A stretch of DNA of 64,000 nucleotides from WHSW01 sp033856255 (GCA_033856255.1 JAWVFH010000008.1:99017-163016); one strand, 5' to 3'; counted from the stretch's first letter, positions 35,021-43,334 are shown. Program-made: numbers and translations. Notes: generated from the letters alone by a model not told the origin.

Positions 35021-36037
35021 ATGGCTGATCCGAGCACGCTCGGCGAGCAGGCGAAGCAGAACGGCGGCTCCCACGGCGCGGAGCGCAACGGCTCCGGGCT
35101 GGGCGACCGATTGGGTCCGCTCGGGGGCGCCGCGCGCGCCGGGGGCGAGAGCCTAGCCCGGGCGAGCGGCGGCCTGCTCGGCGCCGGCCGGCGGTTCAGC
35201 GGCCAGGTGCTCGGCGCCGCCGCGAAGCGCGCTCAGGCCGCGCTGACCGCCGACCTCGACGACCGCGATCCCGACTACATCCGCGAGAACCTGCCGCTCT
35301 CGTGGCTGATGGCGACGCTCTGGTATCGCGCTGAGGTCCGCAACATGGGCAACGTCCCCGAACACGGCCCGGTCCTGCTGGTCGGCAACCACACCGGCGG
35401 CAACATGTCGCCCGAGGTGATCGTCCTGCCCCTCGCCTTCACCACCTACTTCGGAGTCGAGCGGCCCTTCTACCAGCTCGCCCACAACCTCGTCCTCGCC
35501 TCGCCGTTCGGGCCCTTCCTGCGCCGTTACGGGGCAATGGCGGCCTCGCACAAGCACGCCGAGGCGGCGCTCGACGCCGGCGCTGCGGTGCTCGTCTTCC
35601 CCGGCGGCGACTGGGAGGTCCACCGACCCTCGTGGGAGGGCAACAAGATCGACCTCGCCGGGCGCAAGGGGTTCATCAAGCTGGCCCTGAACGCCGGCGT
35701 CCCGATCGTTCCCGTGGTGACGATCGGCGGCCAGGAGACGGCGCTGTTCCTCAGCCGCGGCGCCTGGTTGGCCAAGCTGACCGGGGCCGACCGCCTGCTG
35801 CGCCTCAAGGTGCTGCCGATCTCGCTCTCACTCCCGTGGATCCTCAACGTCGGCGACCTGATGGGCCACATCCCGCTGCCGGCGAAGATCACGATCGAGG
35901 TCGGCGCGCCAATCGACCTGATCGAGGAGTTCGGGCCCGAGCCCGACATCGACGAGGTCTACGAGCACCTCACCCGGCTGATGCAGGAGAGCCTCGACGG
36001 GCTGGCCGCCGAGCGCCGCTTCCCGGTGATCGGCTGA
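35021..36037 (+). CDS. lysophospholipid acyltransferase family protein
   Basis: 338 aa from ATG 35021 (chosen for its leaderless promoter; an upstream GTG-type start at 34982 would cover the promoter). Gly/Ala-rich 70-residue N-terminal region, then VLLVGNHTGGNMSPEV (His of the HxxxxD-like box, with the Asp not conserved), ERPFYQLAHNL and VLVFPGGDWEVHRPSWEG in place of FPEGTR, as in actinobacterial DAGAT-type acyltransferases. Likely membrane-associated lipid acylation. Overlaps the next start (TGATG). Confidence 0.88.
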   Translation: MADPSTLGEQAKQNGGSHGAERNGSGLGDRLGPLGGAARAGGESLARASGGLLGAGRRFSGQVLGAAAKRAQAALTADLDDRDPDYIRENLPLSWLMATLWYRAEVRNMGNVPEHGPVLLVGNHTGGNMSPEVIVLPLAFTTYFGVERPFYQLAHNLVLASPFGPFLRRYGAMAASHKHAEAALDAGAAVLVFPGGDWEVHRPSWEGNKIDLAGRKGFIKLALNAGVPIVPVVTIGGQETALFLSRGAWLAKLTGADRLLRLKVLPISLSLPWILNVGDLMGHIPLPAKITIEVGAPIDLIEEFGPEPDIDEVYEHLTRLMQESLDGLAAERRFPVIG

Positions 36038-36531
36038 TGAGGCTGAACGAGTCGATCGTCGTCTCGGCGCGGCCGCAGCTGGTCTGGGACTTCATCTCCG
36101 AGCCGTCGAACGCGCTCAACTACTTCTCCGGGATCACCCGTTGGGAGGTCGAGGGCGACAAGCGGACCGGACTCGGCGCCCGCTACCGGATGCTGATGCG
36201 CGTCGGCGCCGCCGAGATGGGGGGTCTGGTCGAGATCGTCGAGTTCTCGGAGCCGCTCGACATGGCCTGGTCGTCGGTGACCGGGGTCGACCAGCGCGGC
36301 CGCTGGCGCCTGCGCAAGGCGGGCGGCGGGCGCACCAGGGTCGAGTTCCGCTTCGCCTACGGCGTCGCCGGAGCGGGAATCATGGGCTACATCTCCGAGC
36401 GCGTCTCGGCACCGGCGGTCCGCCGCCACCTGCGCCGCACGGTGCAGCAGCTGAAGCGCGAGGTCGAGCGCGAGCAGCTGCGCGAGGACGGCGCCCGCCG
36501 CAAGGCGGAGCGCGAAGCCGCGACCGCGTAA
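36037..36531 (+). CDS. SRPBCC (START-like) family protein
   Basis: 164 aa. MRLNESIVVSARPQLVWDFISEPSNALNYFSGITRWEVEG is the start of a polyketide-cyclase/SRPBCC fold with a hydrophobic ligand pocket; the C terminus (from about 125) is a charged helix KREVEREQLREDGARRKAE-like. Translationally coupled to the acyltransferase, so a lipid ligand is plausible but unproven. Confidence 0.85.
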   Translation: MRLNESIVVSARPQLVWDFISEPSNALNYFSGITRWEVEGDKRTGLGARYRMLMRVGAAEMGGLVEIVEFSEPLDMAWSSVTGVDQRGRWRLRKAGGGRTRVEFRFAYGVAGAGIMGYISERVSAPAVRRHLRRTVQQLKREVEREQLREDGARRKAEREAATA

Positions 36532-36591
36532 AAAACCCGGTATTTGCGGGGGCATCTGCCGCGACACCGCGGCCCTGGCCGACCCGATCGC

Positions 36592-36597
36592 TAGTCT
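36592..36597 (+). promoter_or_regulatory. -10 hexamer TAGTCT
   Basis: Nine bases before the ATG at 36607; leaderless-type spacing. Confidence 0.4.
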
Positions 36598-36606
36598 CGG
36601 CGCGAG

Positions 36607-37899
36607 ATGGGCAGGGCAGAATCGCGGCAGGAGGCCGCCTCGCTCCAGGAATCTCGTTCGCGTCGGGTGCAGGAGGCATTCACCGAGCTTCCGGGTCGCT
36701 ACCTGGGCGCTCCCGATGCCTTCGACGCCACCTTCCAGATCCGCCTCGGCGACGTCGGCCGCACCTGGGAGGTGCGCGTGCACGGCGAACGCTGCGAGGT
36801 TCGCCCCTCCCCCACCCGCGAGCCCGACGTGATCATCGGCACCGACGCCTCCACGTGGCTCGCGCTGCGCGAAGGGCGTGCCTCGGGCCTCGACGCCTTC
36901 TCGCGCCGGCGCCTCTACGCGCGCGGCGACCTCGACCTTGCGCTCGCATTCGAGGGGATGTTCGACCTCCCCGGCGGGCGCGCGCCGCTGCTGCGGATCA
37001 TCGACGTGGAGACGACGTCGGGCAGGGTGACCACGCTGATCAGCGGCAGCGGGCCCGAGCAGGTGATCTGCCTACACGGCCTCGGCTCGAACAAGGCCTC
37101 GTTCTTCGAGACGGTCGCCGCCCTCTCGCCGGAATACACGGTCCACGCGCTCGACCTGCCCGGGTTCGGGCGCTCGGCGAAGCCCGCCCGCGGCGCCTAC
37201 AACGCCCCCTGGTTCGCGGCCGCGGTCGAGGCCTACATGGACGCGATGGCGATCGACCGCGCCCACCTGATCGGGAACTCGATGGGTGGCCGGGTGGCGA
37301 TCGAGGTCGGCCTCGACGCCCCCGAACGGGTGGCCTCGCTGAGCCTGCTCGCCCCGGCGCTCGCCTTTCGCCGCCGCCAGCTGGCGCCGCTGATCAAGCT
37401 CCTGCGCCCCGAGCTGGCGGTGATCCCGCATTCGTTGCGCAAGCGGATCGTTCGCGACCAGTTCGAGGCCCTGTTCGCGCAGCCGGACCGGCTCGATCCC
37501 GAGGCGGCCGACGTCGCCGTCGACGAGTTCTGCAACCTCTACCGCTCGCGATCGGCCCGCGTCGCCTTCTTCGCCGCGGCGCGCAACATCTACCTCGACG
37601 AGCCCCACGGCGAGGATGGCTTCTACGCCCGCCTCGCAGGCCTCGAGCCGCCCGCGCTGTTCGTCTGGGGCGACGCGGACAGGATCATCCCCGCCCGCTT
37701 CTCGCACCACGTCGAAGCGGCGTTGCCGAGCGCGCGCCAGGTGATCCTCGACGACTGCGGCCACGTTCCTCAGGTCGAGCTCGCCGAGGAGACGAACCGG
37801 CTGATCCTCGAGCAGCTCGCGGAGGCCGGCGCCGCGGAAACCGCCGCCGGCCCGGCCGCCCGCGGCGTGCTCGCCCGTGCCCTCCGCCGAACTGGCTAA
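36607..37899 (+). CDS. SCP2 sterol-binding domain fused to alpha/beta hydrolase
   Basis: 430 aa. Residues 20-125 read as an SCP2 lipid-binding domain (ATFQIRLGDVGRTWEVRVHG, DVIIGTDASTWLALREGRAS, YARGDLDLALAFEGMF). Residues 140-415 are an alpha/beta hydrolase: LHGLGSNKASF, Ser225 in GNSMGGR, Asp in WGDADRIIP and His in DCGHVPQ. The pairing suggests hydrolysis of a lipid or lipid-like ester delivered by the SCP2 part. Ends 4 nt inside the convergent gene. Confidence 0.88.
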   Translation: MGRAESRQEAASLQESRSRRVQEAFTELPGRYLGAPDAFDATFQIRLGDVGRTWEVRVHGERCEVRPSPTREPDVIIGTDASTWLALREGRASGLDAFSRRRLYARGDLDLALAFEGMFDLPGGRAPLLRIIDVETTSGRVTTLISGSGPEQVICLHGLGSNKASFFETVAALSPEYTVHALDLPGFGRSAKPARGAYNAPWFAAAVEAYMDAMAIDRAHLIGNSMGGRVAIEVGLDAPERVASLSLLAPALAFRRRQLAPLIKLLRPELAVIPHSLRKRIVRDQFEALFAQPDRLDPEAADVAVDEFCNLYRSRSARVAFFAAARNIYLDEPHGEDGFYARLAGLEPPALFVWGDADRIIPARFSHHVEAALPSARQVILDDCGHVPQVELAEETNRLILEQLAEAGAAETAAGPAARGVLARALRRTG

Positions 37900-38237
37900 C
37901 CGCCCTTGCGGTTGACCGCGGCCAGCAGCTGCTTCTTGTTCATCTTCGAGCGCCCGTCGATGTTGAGCTTCTTGGCGTCGTTGTAGAGCTGCTCGCGGGT
38001 GCGGCCGCTGGGGCCTTTGCCCGACTGCTTGCCGCCGCGGCTGCTGGCCGAGCGGCCGTTGGTCGAGCTGCGCGAGGCGCTCTTCGATTCGCCTGAGCGC
38101 GCCCTTTCCTTGTTCACCGTGCGAGCGGCGATCTCCTCGGCCCGTTTTTTGGAGCGGCCCTCTTTTTCCTCGCTTTTTTTGACCTCTTTGTACTGGCGAT
38201 CCCGTTTGCTTCCTTTTTTCACTCCGCGTGGCGGCAT
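37896..38237 (-). CDS. basic protein with Rho_N/SAP-like C-terminal domain
   Basis: 113 aa, Lys/Arg/Ser-rich. MPPRGVKKGSKRDRQYKEVK, AEEIAARTVNKERARSGES and C-terminal TREQLYNDAKKLNIDGRSKMNKKQLLAAV (Rho termination factor N-like helix-extended-loop-helix) match small proteins often labelled plasmid-stabilisation protein in actinobacteria; probably nucleic-acid binding. AAAGGAG precedes the ATG. Follows the DJ-1/PfpI gene by 21 nt. Confidence 0.75.
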   Translation of the reverse strand: MPPRGVKKGSKRDRQYKEVKKSEEKEGRSKKRAEEIAARTVNKERARSGESKSASRSSTNGRSASSRGGKQSGKGPSGRTREQLYNDAKKLNIDGRSKMNKKQLLAAVNRKGG

Positions 38238-38258
38238 GGCTTTCTCCTTTCGCCTCGG

Positions 38259-38840
38259 TTAGCCGACGTCGGCGCCGGCCCGCTGGCCCTCGTGGACACC
38301 CTCGGCGAACTCCTCGACGATCTTGGCGTTGAAGGCCGGAAGGTCGTCGGGTCTACGGCTCGTGACCAGGCCCTCGTCGACGTGGACTTCCTCGTCCACC
38401 CACTCGGCGCCGGCGTTGCGCAGATCCGTTTTCAGGCTCGGCCACGAGGTCAGCGTGCGACCGCGGACGACGTCGGCCTCGATCAGGGTCCAGGGGCCGT
38501 GACAAATGACACCGACCGGCTTGCCGGCGGCGAAGAAGCCGCGGACGAACTCGACCGCCTCCTCCTTGGTCCGCAGCTGGTCCGGGTTGGCGACGCCGCC
38601 GGGCAGGACGAGCGCGTCGTACTCGCCGGCGTCGGCGTCGCCGACGGCGCGGTCCACCTCGAAGCGATCGCCCTTGTCGAGGTGGTTGAAGGCCTGGATC
38701 AAGCCGGCTTCCGGCGCCAGGATGTCGACCTCGGCCCCCGCCTCCCGCACCGCCTGCAGCGGCTCGGTCAGCTCGACCTGCTCGACGCCCTCGTTGGCCA
38801 TCAGGAAGGCGACCCTCTTTCCGTTCAATCGATCGGACAT
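38259..38840 (-). CDS. DJ-1/PfpI family protein (type 1 glutamine amidotransferase-like)
   Basis: 193 aa. RVAFLMANEGVEQVELTEPLQAVREAGAEVDILAP, YDALVLPGGVANPDQLR and nucleophile Cys in GVICHGPWTLIEAD identify the PfpI/YraA/YhbO branch, general-stress proteins with proposed deglycase/glyoxalase activity. AGAGGAGAA precedes the ATG. A SigB-type promoter element lies 164 nt upstream at 39004-39029, implying a long leader if used. Confidence 0.93.
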   Translation of the reverse strand: MSDRLNGKRVAFLMANEGVEQVELTEPLQAVREAGAEVDILAPEAGLIQAFNHLDKGDRFEVDRAVGDADAGEYDALVLPGGVANPDQLRTKEEAVEFVRGFFAAGKPVGVICHGPWTLIEADVVRGRTLTSWPSLKTDLRNAGAEWVDEEVHVDEGLVTSRRPDDLPAFNAKIVEEFAEGVHEGQRAGADVG

Positions 38841-39003
38841 CGAAGTTCTCCTCTGCGCTGGGTGTTTTGTGCCCGCCGGTCCGGTCGCCTCGCCGTTGGG
38901 GGATAACGGTTGGTCTTCTCACCCGAGCGGGAACCGGCGAAGGGACCGGTGAAAGCCGCTGGGAATCGGACCGGCGGGCTCTGTGTTCTTGTCCAGCTCC
39001 CGG

Positions 39004-39029
39004 CTACCCGCGAGCGCGGCCGGCAAAAC
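39004..39029 (-). promoter_or_regulatory. SigB/SigF-type promoter GTTT-N16-GGGTAG
   Basis: Minus strand: GTTT at 39029-39026 and GGGTAG at 39009-39004, between the topoisomerase IB stop and the PfpI gene. Same -10 as at 43266, 43908 and 63065. Confidence 0.5.
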
Positions 39030-39036
39030 GGAGCGC

Positions 39037-40053
39037 TCAGGAGACCAGGTCGAGCACTCTGCGCTCGATCTGGGCGCGGCGGCGGGGCGTCAACTCGCCG
39101 TTGCGGGAGAGGCCGACCTCGATCGTGACGCCGTCGCGGTAGCGGTCGAAGACCCGGGGGTCGATGTAGGAGCGCCGGCAGACCGCCGGGGTGTTGCCGA
39201 GCGCCGCGGCGACGCTCTCGACGGCGGCGGCGATCGTGCGCCTGGCGGCGGCCTCGGACTTCGGCTTGGGCTCGCCGGCGAGAGCGGCGGCGGCAAGGAC
39301 GGTGCCGCTCCAGGTGCGGAAGTCCTTGGCGGAGAAGGACTCGCCGATCTCCTCCTGGATGTAGGTGTTGACGTCGACGGAGCGGACGTCGTGCCAGCTG
39401 CCGTTCTGACGATAGGCAAGCAGATCGTCGGGGCCGCTGCGGCGGCGGCGCATCGCCTCGACCGCGGCGATCGCGTCCGGGTCACGGATCGACTGCACCC
39501 GACGCTGACCGCTCTTGGCCGGGAAGTCGAAGACCATCTCCCCACCCTGGACCGAGACGTGCTGGCGCTGGATCGTCGCCAGCCCGTAGCTCTCGTTCGC
39601 CTCCGCGTACTCCTCGCCGCCGACCCGGAAGAAGCCGAGGTCGAGCAGCCGCACCGCGCAGGCGAGCGCCCGCTCCCGCGGCATCCCCTCCAGGGCCAGA
39701 TCGCGGCTCACCGCCCGGCGCAGGCCCGGGAGATGGCGCGCGAACTCACGCATCGCCTCGTACTTGCGCGCCGCCCTGCGCAGCTCCCAGCGGTCGTGGT
39801 AGCGGTACTGCTTGCGGCCCGCGGCGTCGAGCCCGGTGGCCTGGATGTGGCCGAGCGGGTCGGCGCAGATCCAGACTTCCTCCCAGGCCGGTGGGATCGC
39901 CAGCTCGCGGATCCGCTCCAGCGTCTCCTCGTCTTCGATCCGTCCCCCGTCGGCGTCCTCGTAGGAGAACCCGCGGCCACGGCGGCGGCGCCGGATCCCG
40001 GCGGCGGCGCAGTCGGCCCGGCGCAGCCGGCCGCGGGCGGCACGGCCGCTCAC
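39037..40053 (-). CDS. DNA topoisomerase IB
   Basis: 338 aa, the compact bacterial/poxvirus-type enzyme. N-terminal GFSYEDADGGRI ... IPPAWEEVWICADPLGHIQATGLDAAGRKQYRYHDRW; catalytic residues in LGFFRVGGEEY (Arg143), AKSG (Lys180), FRTWSGT (Arg246) and the nucleophile Tyr296 in CRRSYIDPRV. Relaxes supercoils via a 3-prime phosphotyrosine. The ATG overlaps the PRC-barrel stop by 4 nt. Last gene of the seven-gene operon starting at 43211. Confidence 0.94.
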   Translation of the reverse strand: MSGRAARGRLRRADCAAAGIRRRRRGRGFSYEDADGGRIEDEETLERIRELAIPPAWEEVWICADPLGHIQATGLDAAGRKQYRYHDRWELRRAARKYEAMREFARHLPGLRRAVSRDLALEGMPRERALACAVRLLDLGFFRVGGEEYAEANESYGLATIQRQHVSVQGGEMVFDFPAKSGQRRVQSIRDPDAIAAVEAMRRRRSGPDDLLAYRQNGSWHDVRSVDVNTYIQEEIGESFSAKDFRTWSGTVLAAAALAGEPKPKSEAAARRTIAAAVESVAAALGNTPAVCRRSYIDPRVFDRYRDGVTIEVGLSRNGELTPRRRAQIERRVLDLVS

Positions 40054-40319
40054 CGCCGCTCTCCGGCGAGGACGACGATGCGGTCCTCCCTCACCTCCGT
40101 GACCGCCTGCCAGGGGATGCCGGAGGCGCTGGGCCCGGGCCCGCGCAGCCGCCGCCAGAGGGCGCGCCGGCCGACGAGCAGCTCGTCGAGGACGATCGAG
40201 CCATCACCGTCCCAGTGGGCACGGGCCTCGAAGACCCGGCCGATGCGGCGGCCGGAGCGGTCCTCGACCGGCAGGCCGATCAGCTGGCTGAAGGCATGGG
40301 GCTCGATGTTCAGTTCCAC
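40050..40319 (-). CDS. PRC-barrel domain protein
   Basis: 89 aa from GTG 40319. FSQLIGLPVEDRSGRRIGRVFEARAHWDGDGSIVLDELLVGRRALWRRL and GIPWQAVTEVREDRIVV form a PRC barrel, a beta-barrel found in RimM, photosystem H subunit and stress proteins. Its start overlaps the upstream PRC gene by 10 nt and its end overlaps topoisomerase IB. Confidence 0.75.
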   Translation of the reverse strand: MELNIEPHAFSQLIGLPVEDRSGRRIGRVFEARAHWDGDGSIVLDELLVGRRALWRRLRGPGPSASGIPWQAVTEVREDRIVVLAGERR

Positions 40320-40666
40320 GGCAGCCGCCTGACGATCCAGCGCTCGGGGTCGTCGCCTTCGCCGAGGCCGAGCTCCTCGGCTTTCCCACGTAGGCGGACC
40401 GTCGCGCCGAGCTCGTCCACCGCCTCCCAGGGCACCCGCAGCGCGTTCGCGCCCCAACGCTCCGGACCGGCGATCCGGCGGGCCAGCCCGCGCAACCGTC
40501 GTGGCAGCCGTCGGGGGTAGAGCCCGTTCCCGACCAGCAGCGCCGAGACGCGAGGCGGGTTGCCGCGCAGCTCGATGTCGTCGACGCGGCCGCAGCGGCG
40601 CCCTTCGCTGTCGAGGATCTGCTCGTCGAGCAGGCGGTGGGCGATGAAGATCGGGGCTGAGCTCAT
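40310..40666 (-). CDS. PRC-barrel domain protein
   Basis: 118 aa. LLDEQILDSEGRRCGRVDDIELRG, PPRVSALLVGNGLYPRRLPRRL and LRVPWEAVDELGATVRLRG: a second PRC barrel, clearly paralogous to its downstream neighbour (shared basic YPRRLPRRLRGLARR / RRALWRRLRG insert and PWxAVxE). ATG overlaps the NRAMP stop by 4 nt. Confidence 0.78.
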   Translation of the reverse strand: MSSAPIFIAHRLLDEQILDSEGRRCGRVDDIELRGNPPRVSALLVGNGLYPRRLPRRLRGLARRIAGPERWGANALRVPWEAVDELGATVRLRGKAEELGLGEGDDPERWIVRRLPWN

Positions 40667-41883
40667 CCGCCGCCTCCGTTGGTCGCCAGCAGCAGCGGGA
40701 TTGCCGCGATCGCGAGCACGACGATGAGCGCGAAGAAGGCCCAGCCCAGGGCCCGGGAGAACGGGCCGTTGACGTGGTCGCCCATGAAGGAGCGGTCGCC
40801 GCCGATCAGCAGGATCGGCAGGTAGGTGAGGGGCAGCGCGACGACGGCGAAGACGACTGCGTACTCGGTGATTTCGACCGGATTGATGCCGCTGAGGACG
40901 ATCAACATCGCCAGGAAGAGGAAGAGCAGCCAGGAGGCGGTGAAGCGCGGTGCTTTCTTCGGCCCCCGCGAGCGCCCCCACTCCCAGCCGAGGAACTGGG
41001 CGACGTTGTAGGAGGCCGCGAAGCTGGAGTCGACCGCGGCGCCGCCGACGCAGAACAGCATTCCGCCGAGCGCCATCAGCAGGCCGGTCTCGCCGAAGGC
41101 TCCCTGGGCGGGCAGAGCGACCGTGCCGAGATCGGTGGGGTCGACCCCGATCGGGTGGAAGAGATAGCCGGAGACGACCACCAGGGCGACGGCCAGCAGC
41201 CCGCCGAGCGTGTAGCCGATGATCGCGTTGAGGCGGTTCTCGCGCAGGTTCTCCTCCGTCCAGCCCTCCTCGATCGCGCCCGAGGAGTAGAAGTGAACCT
41301 CGTAGGGCATCAGCGCCGCGGCGAAGACGCCGACGACGAAGTAGAAGTAGAGCGGTGAATCGCTGAACGAGGGTATGAAGCCATGCGCGACTGCTCCCCA
41401 GTCTGGGCTCTGATGGAAGGCGGTGGCGACGAGGATCAACAGGAGCAGCCCGCCATAGCCGAAGATGCGCTCGATGCCGCCGAATGGCAGCAGGGCGACG
41501 ACGAGGACGAGCAGGATCGCGGCGACGACGACGAACATGCTGAAGGCGGCGTCGAAGAGCAGGGTGAGGACGATCGCCAGGCCGCCGAGCTCGGCGGCCA
41601 CCGTCAGCACGTTGACGAAGGTGCTGGCGAGCAGGGCGACGAGCCCCATGCCAAATCCCATCCGCATCCGGATCACGTCGAAGACCGGGCGCTGGGTCAC
41701 CGCCGCGACGCGGCCGGACATCTCGGCGTAGACGGCGATGCCGAGCGTGCCGAGCGCCACGGCCCAGAGCAGGTCGTAGCGGTAGAGGGCGCCAGCCTGG
41801 GTATTGAAGACGAGGTCGCCGATGTCGAGAAAGCCGCCGACCGCGGCGATGATCCCGAGGGCGATTTTGAAGATCGCCTTCAC
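40663..41883 (-). CDS. NRAMP-like divalent metal transporter
   Basis: 406 aa, about eleven helices with LeuT-type Nramp layout. Helix 1 has GGFLDIGDLVFNTQAG where classical Nramps have DPGN (Asp20 kept, Asn replaced by Asp23), and helix 6 has ALMPYEVHFYSSGAIEEG where they have MPHN (Met192 kept, His/Asn replaced by Tyr/Glu). Metal selectivity may therefore differ from Mn/Fe transporters. GTG start overlaps the lipoprotein stop by 4 nt. Confidence 0.85.
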   Translation of the reverse strand: MKAIFKIALGIIAAVGGFLDIGDLVFNTQAGALYRYDLLWAVALGTLGIAVYAEMSGRVAAVTQRPVFDVIRMRMGFGMGLVALLASTFVNVLTVAAELGGLAIVLTLLFDAAFSMFVVVAAILLVLVVALLPFGGIERIFGYGGLLLLILVATAFHQSPDWGAVAHGFIPSFSDSPLYFYFVVGVFAAALMPYEVHFYSSGAIEEGWTEENLRENRLNAIIGYTLGGLLAVALVVVSGYLFHPIGVDPTDLGTVALPAQGAFGETGLLMALGGMLFCVGGAAVDSSFAASYNVAQFLGWEWGRSRGPKKAPRFTASWLLFLFLAMLIVLSGINPVEITEYAVVFAVVALPLTYLPILLIGGDRSFMGDHVNGPFSRALGWAFFALIVVLAIAAIPLLLATNGGGG

Positions 41884-42326
41884 GGCGCTTCCCCGGTCAG
41901 GCGGGCGACGATCGCGTCCGCCTGTTCTTTGGCTTCGCCGAGGTGGCGCTGGACCAGCAGCCCGTGGTGCTCGTCGCCGGGGAAGATCTGCAGTTCGGAG
42001 AAGAGGTGGGCGATCTCGGCTGCCACCTGGACGGCGGCGTCGCGCTCGCGCTTCACCTCAGGAGAGGGCGTGGCGTCGGCCAGCTTTTCGGCCTCGTGCT
42101 CGGCCTCGCCACCCAGCGTCTTCGCCATCACCCGGGTATAGGTGGTCTTGGTCGCGTCGCGGGCGACGCCGCTGGCCACGAGCTGGCCCTGGACAGCAAG
42201 GGCGCTGAGCGATTCGACGCCGCGGTTGAGCTCGTCCCGGCTGAGATCGCCGCAGCCGGCTGCAAGCAGCAGCGCGACCAGCGCCGCCGCCATAGCCGCC
42301 CACCGCGCTCTTCCCCGCCCGCGCAT
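41880..42326 (-). CDS. lipoprotein of unknown function
   Basis: 148 aa. Signal peptide with lipobox LAAGC, then an alpha-helical body (VESLSALAVQGQLVASGVARDATKTTYTRVMAKTLGGEAEHEAEKL, VQVAAEIAHLFSELQIFPGDEHHG). Position directly before the NRAMP gene with a 4-nt overlap suggests an extracytoplasmic partner of the transporter. A TTG two codons upstream (42332) is possible. Confidence 0.72.
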   Translation of the reverse strand: MRGRGRARWAAMAAALVALLLAAGCGDLSRDELNRGVESLSALAVQGQLVASGVARDATKTTYTRVMAKTLGGEAEHEAEKLADATPSPEVKRERDAAVQVAAEIAHLFSELQIFPGDEHHGLLVQRHLGEAKEQADAIVARLTGEAP

Positions 42327-42351
42327 GAGCAAGGACCGCCGTGCTGGCGGC

Positions 42352-42789
42352 CTATTCGACTTTCTTGCGGGCTTCCTTCGCTTTCTCCGTCGCCTCCCGA
42401 AGCCGATCGGCTTCGCGTTTGGCGCGGACCGCTTTCTCCTCCTTCGCGAGGCTCTGCTCGCGGGCCTCGAGCTCGGTCAGCCTGGCGGATTTCTCCCGTT
42501 TCTCATTCGCCCGTTTCGTTTTCTGAGCTTTTTTGGCGGCGGCGCGCTTCTTCGCGGCAGCGGCCCTCTCGGCGGCCGTCTCGGTCGCCTCGCGTTTCTC
42601 GGCCGAGCGCCGGCGCTCGGCCTCGGCCTGCTCGCGCAGCCGCTCGGCCCGCTCGCGCTGCTGCTCGGCGGCGCGCTCCCGCGGGGACCGGTGCTTGAGG
42701 CCGGTCGCCGTGAGCGCGAAGTCGAGCGGAACCCGGGTCAGCTTCAGCGAGCGGTCGACGACCGTCTTCGGGATCGAGAGCAGGCTCAT
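42352..42789 (-). CDS. Ala/Lys/Glu-rich coiled-coil protein
   Basis: 145 aa. Residues 1-32 (SLLSIPKTVVDRSLKLTRVPLDFALTATG-like) are followed by about 110 residues of uninterrupted Arg/Glu/Ala/Lys heptad-like sequence predicted as a long coiled coil. No family assigned. Overlaps the CsbD-like gene by 4 nt. Confidence 0.7.
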   Translation of the reverse strand: MSLLSIPKTVVDRSLKLTRVPLDFALTATGLKHRSPRERAAEQQRERAERLREQAEAERRRSAEKREATETAAERAAAAKKRAAAKKAQKTKRANEKREKSARLTELEAREQSLAKEEKAVRAKREADRLREATEKAKEARKKVE

Positions 42790-43211
42790 CGGCCCTGCTC
42801 CGGGTCGACGGCGTCGGCCACCTGCTCGGCCCGGCTCGCCTCGCGCTCGAGGGTCTCGGCCTCGCGGAGCTCCTCGGCATGAGCCGCCTCGGCCTGGCGC
42901 TTGTTCTGCTGGCGCTCACGCTCGATCCGCTCCTCGTCCGAAAGCTGCGACAGCTCCTGCTCGAGCTCGCGGCGTTCGGCCTCGGCCTCGACCTTGCCGG
43001 CCGTCAGCTTGGCCTCGGCGTCCTTCTGGTCCGCCTCTCGTCCGTGCTCGATCGCGTCCTCTTCGGCCTCGACCTGGACCTGTTGCAAGCGCCCCTCGCG
43101 ATCCAGCTGGGGGTTGCCCAGCGCCGAGCCGAAGACCTCCTTGGCCCGGCCGGCCGCCTTGCCCAGCAGGCCCCCGGCAGTCCGCTCCTGCGTTCGCTCG
43201 TGATCGGTCAT
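42786..43211 (-). CDS. CsbD-like stress protein with long charged helix
   Basis: 141 aa. Residues 11-50 (GLLGKAAGRAKEVFGSALGNPQLDREGRLQQVQVEAEE) follow the CsbD pattern (GKxKExxGxxxGNxxLxxEGxxxQxxG); the rest is a Glu/Arg/Gln-rich helix. CsbD itself is a SigB-controlled protein in Bacillus. ATG 43211 chosen for the GAGGAAGG site. GTTT-N17-GGGTAG lies 55-81 nt upstream. First gene of the seven-gene operon ending with topoisomerase IB. Confidence 0.75.
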   Translation of the reverse strand: MTDHERTQERTAGGLLGKAAGRAKEVFGSALGNPQLDREGRLQQVQVEAEEDAIEHGREADQKDAEAKLTAGKVEAEAERRELEQELSQLSDEERIERERQQNKRQAEAAHAEELREAETLEREASRAEQVADAVDPEQGR

Positions 43212-43265
43212 TCGAATGGCCCTTCCTCTAAGTGGAGCCTGTCGACATTGCACGACAGGCGTCTT

Positions 43266-43292
43266 CTACCCAACGCCGCAGCGTCTCGAAAC
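43266..43292 (-). promoter_or_regulatory. SigB/SigF-type promoter GTTT-N17-GGGTAG
   Basis: Minus strand GTTT (43292-43289), 17 bases, GGGTAG (43271-43266). Predicts a leader of about 48 nt with a Shine-Dalgarno site before the CsbD-like ATG. Would drive seven genes. Confidence 0.6.
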
Positions 43293-43334
43293 AGGAGACG
43301 GAGCGGCAATGGGTTTCGGTGTCGCGCGGCGGCC

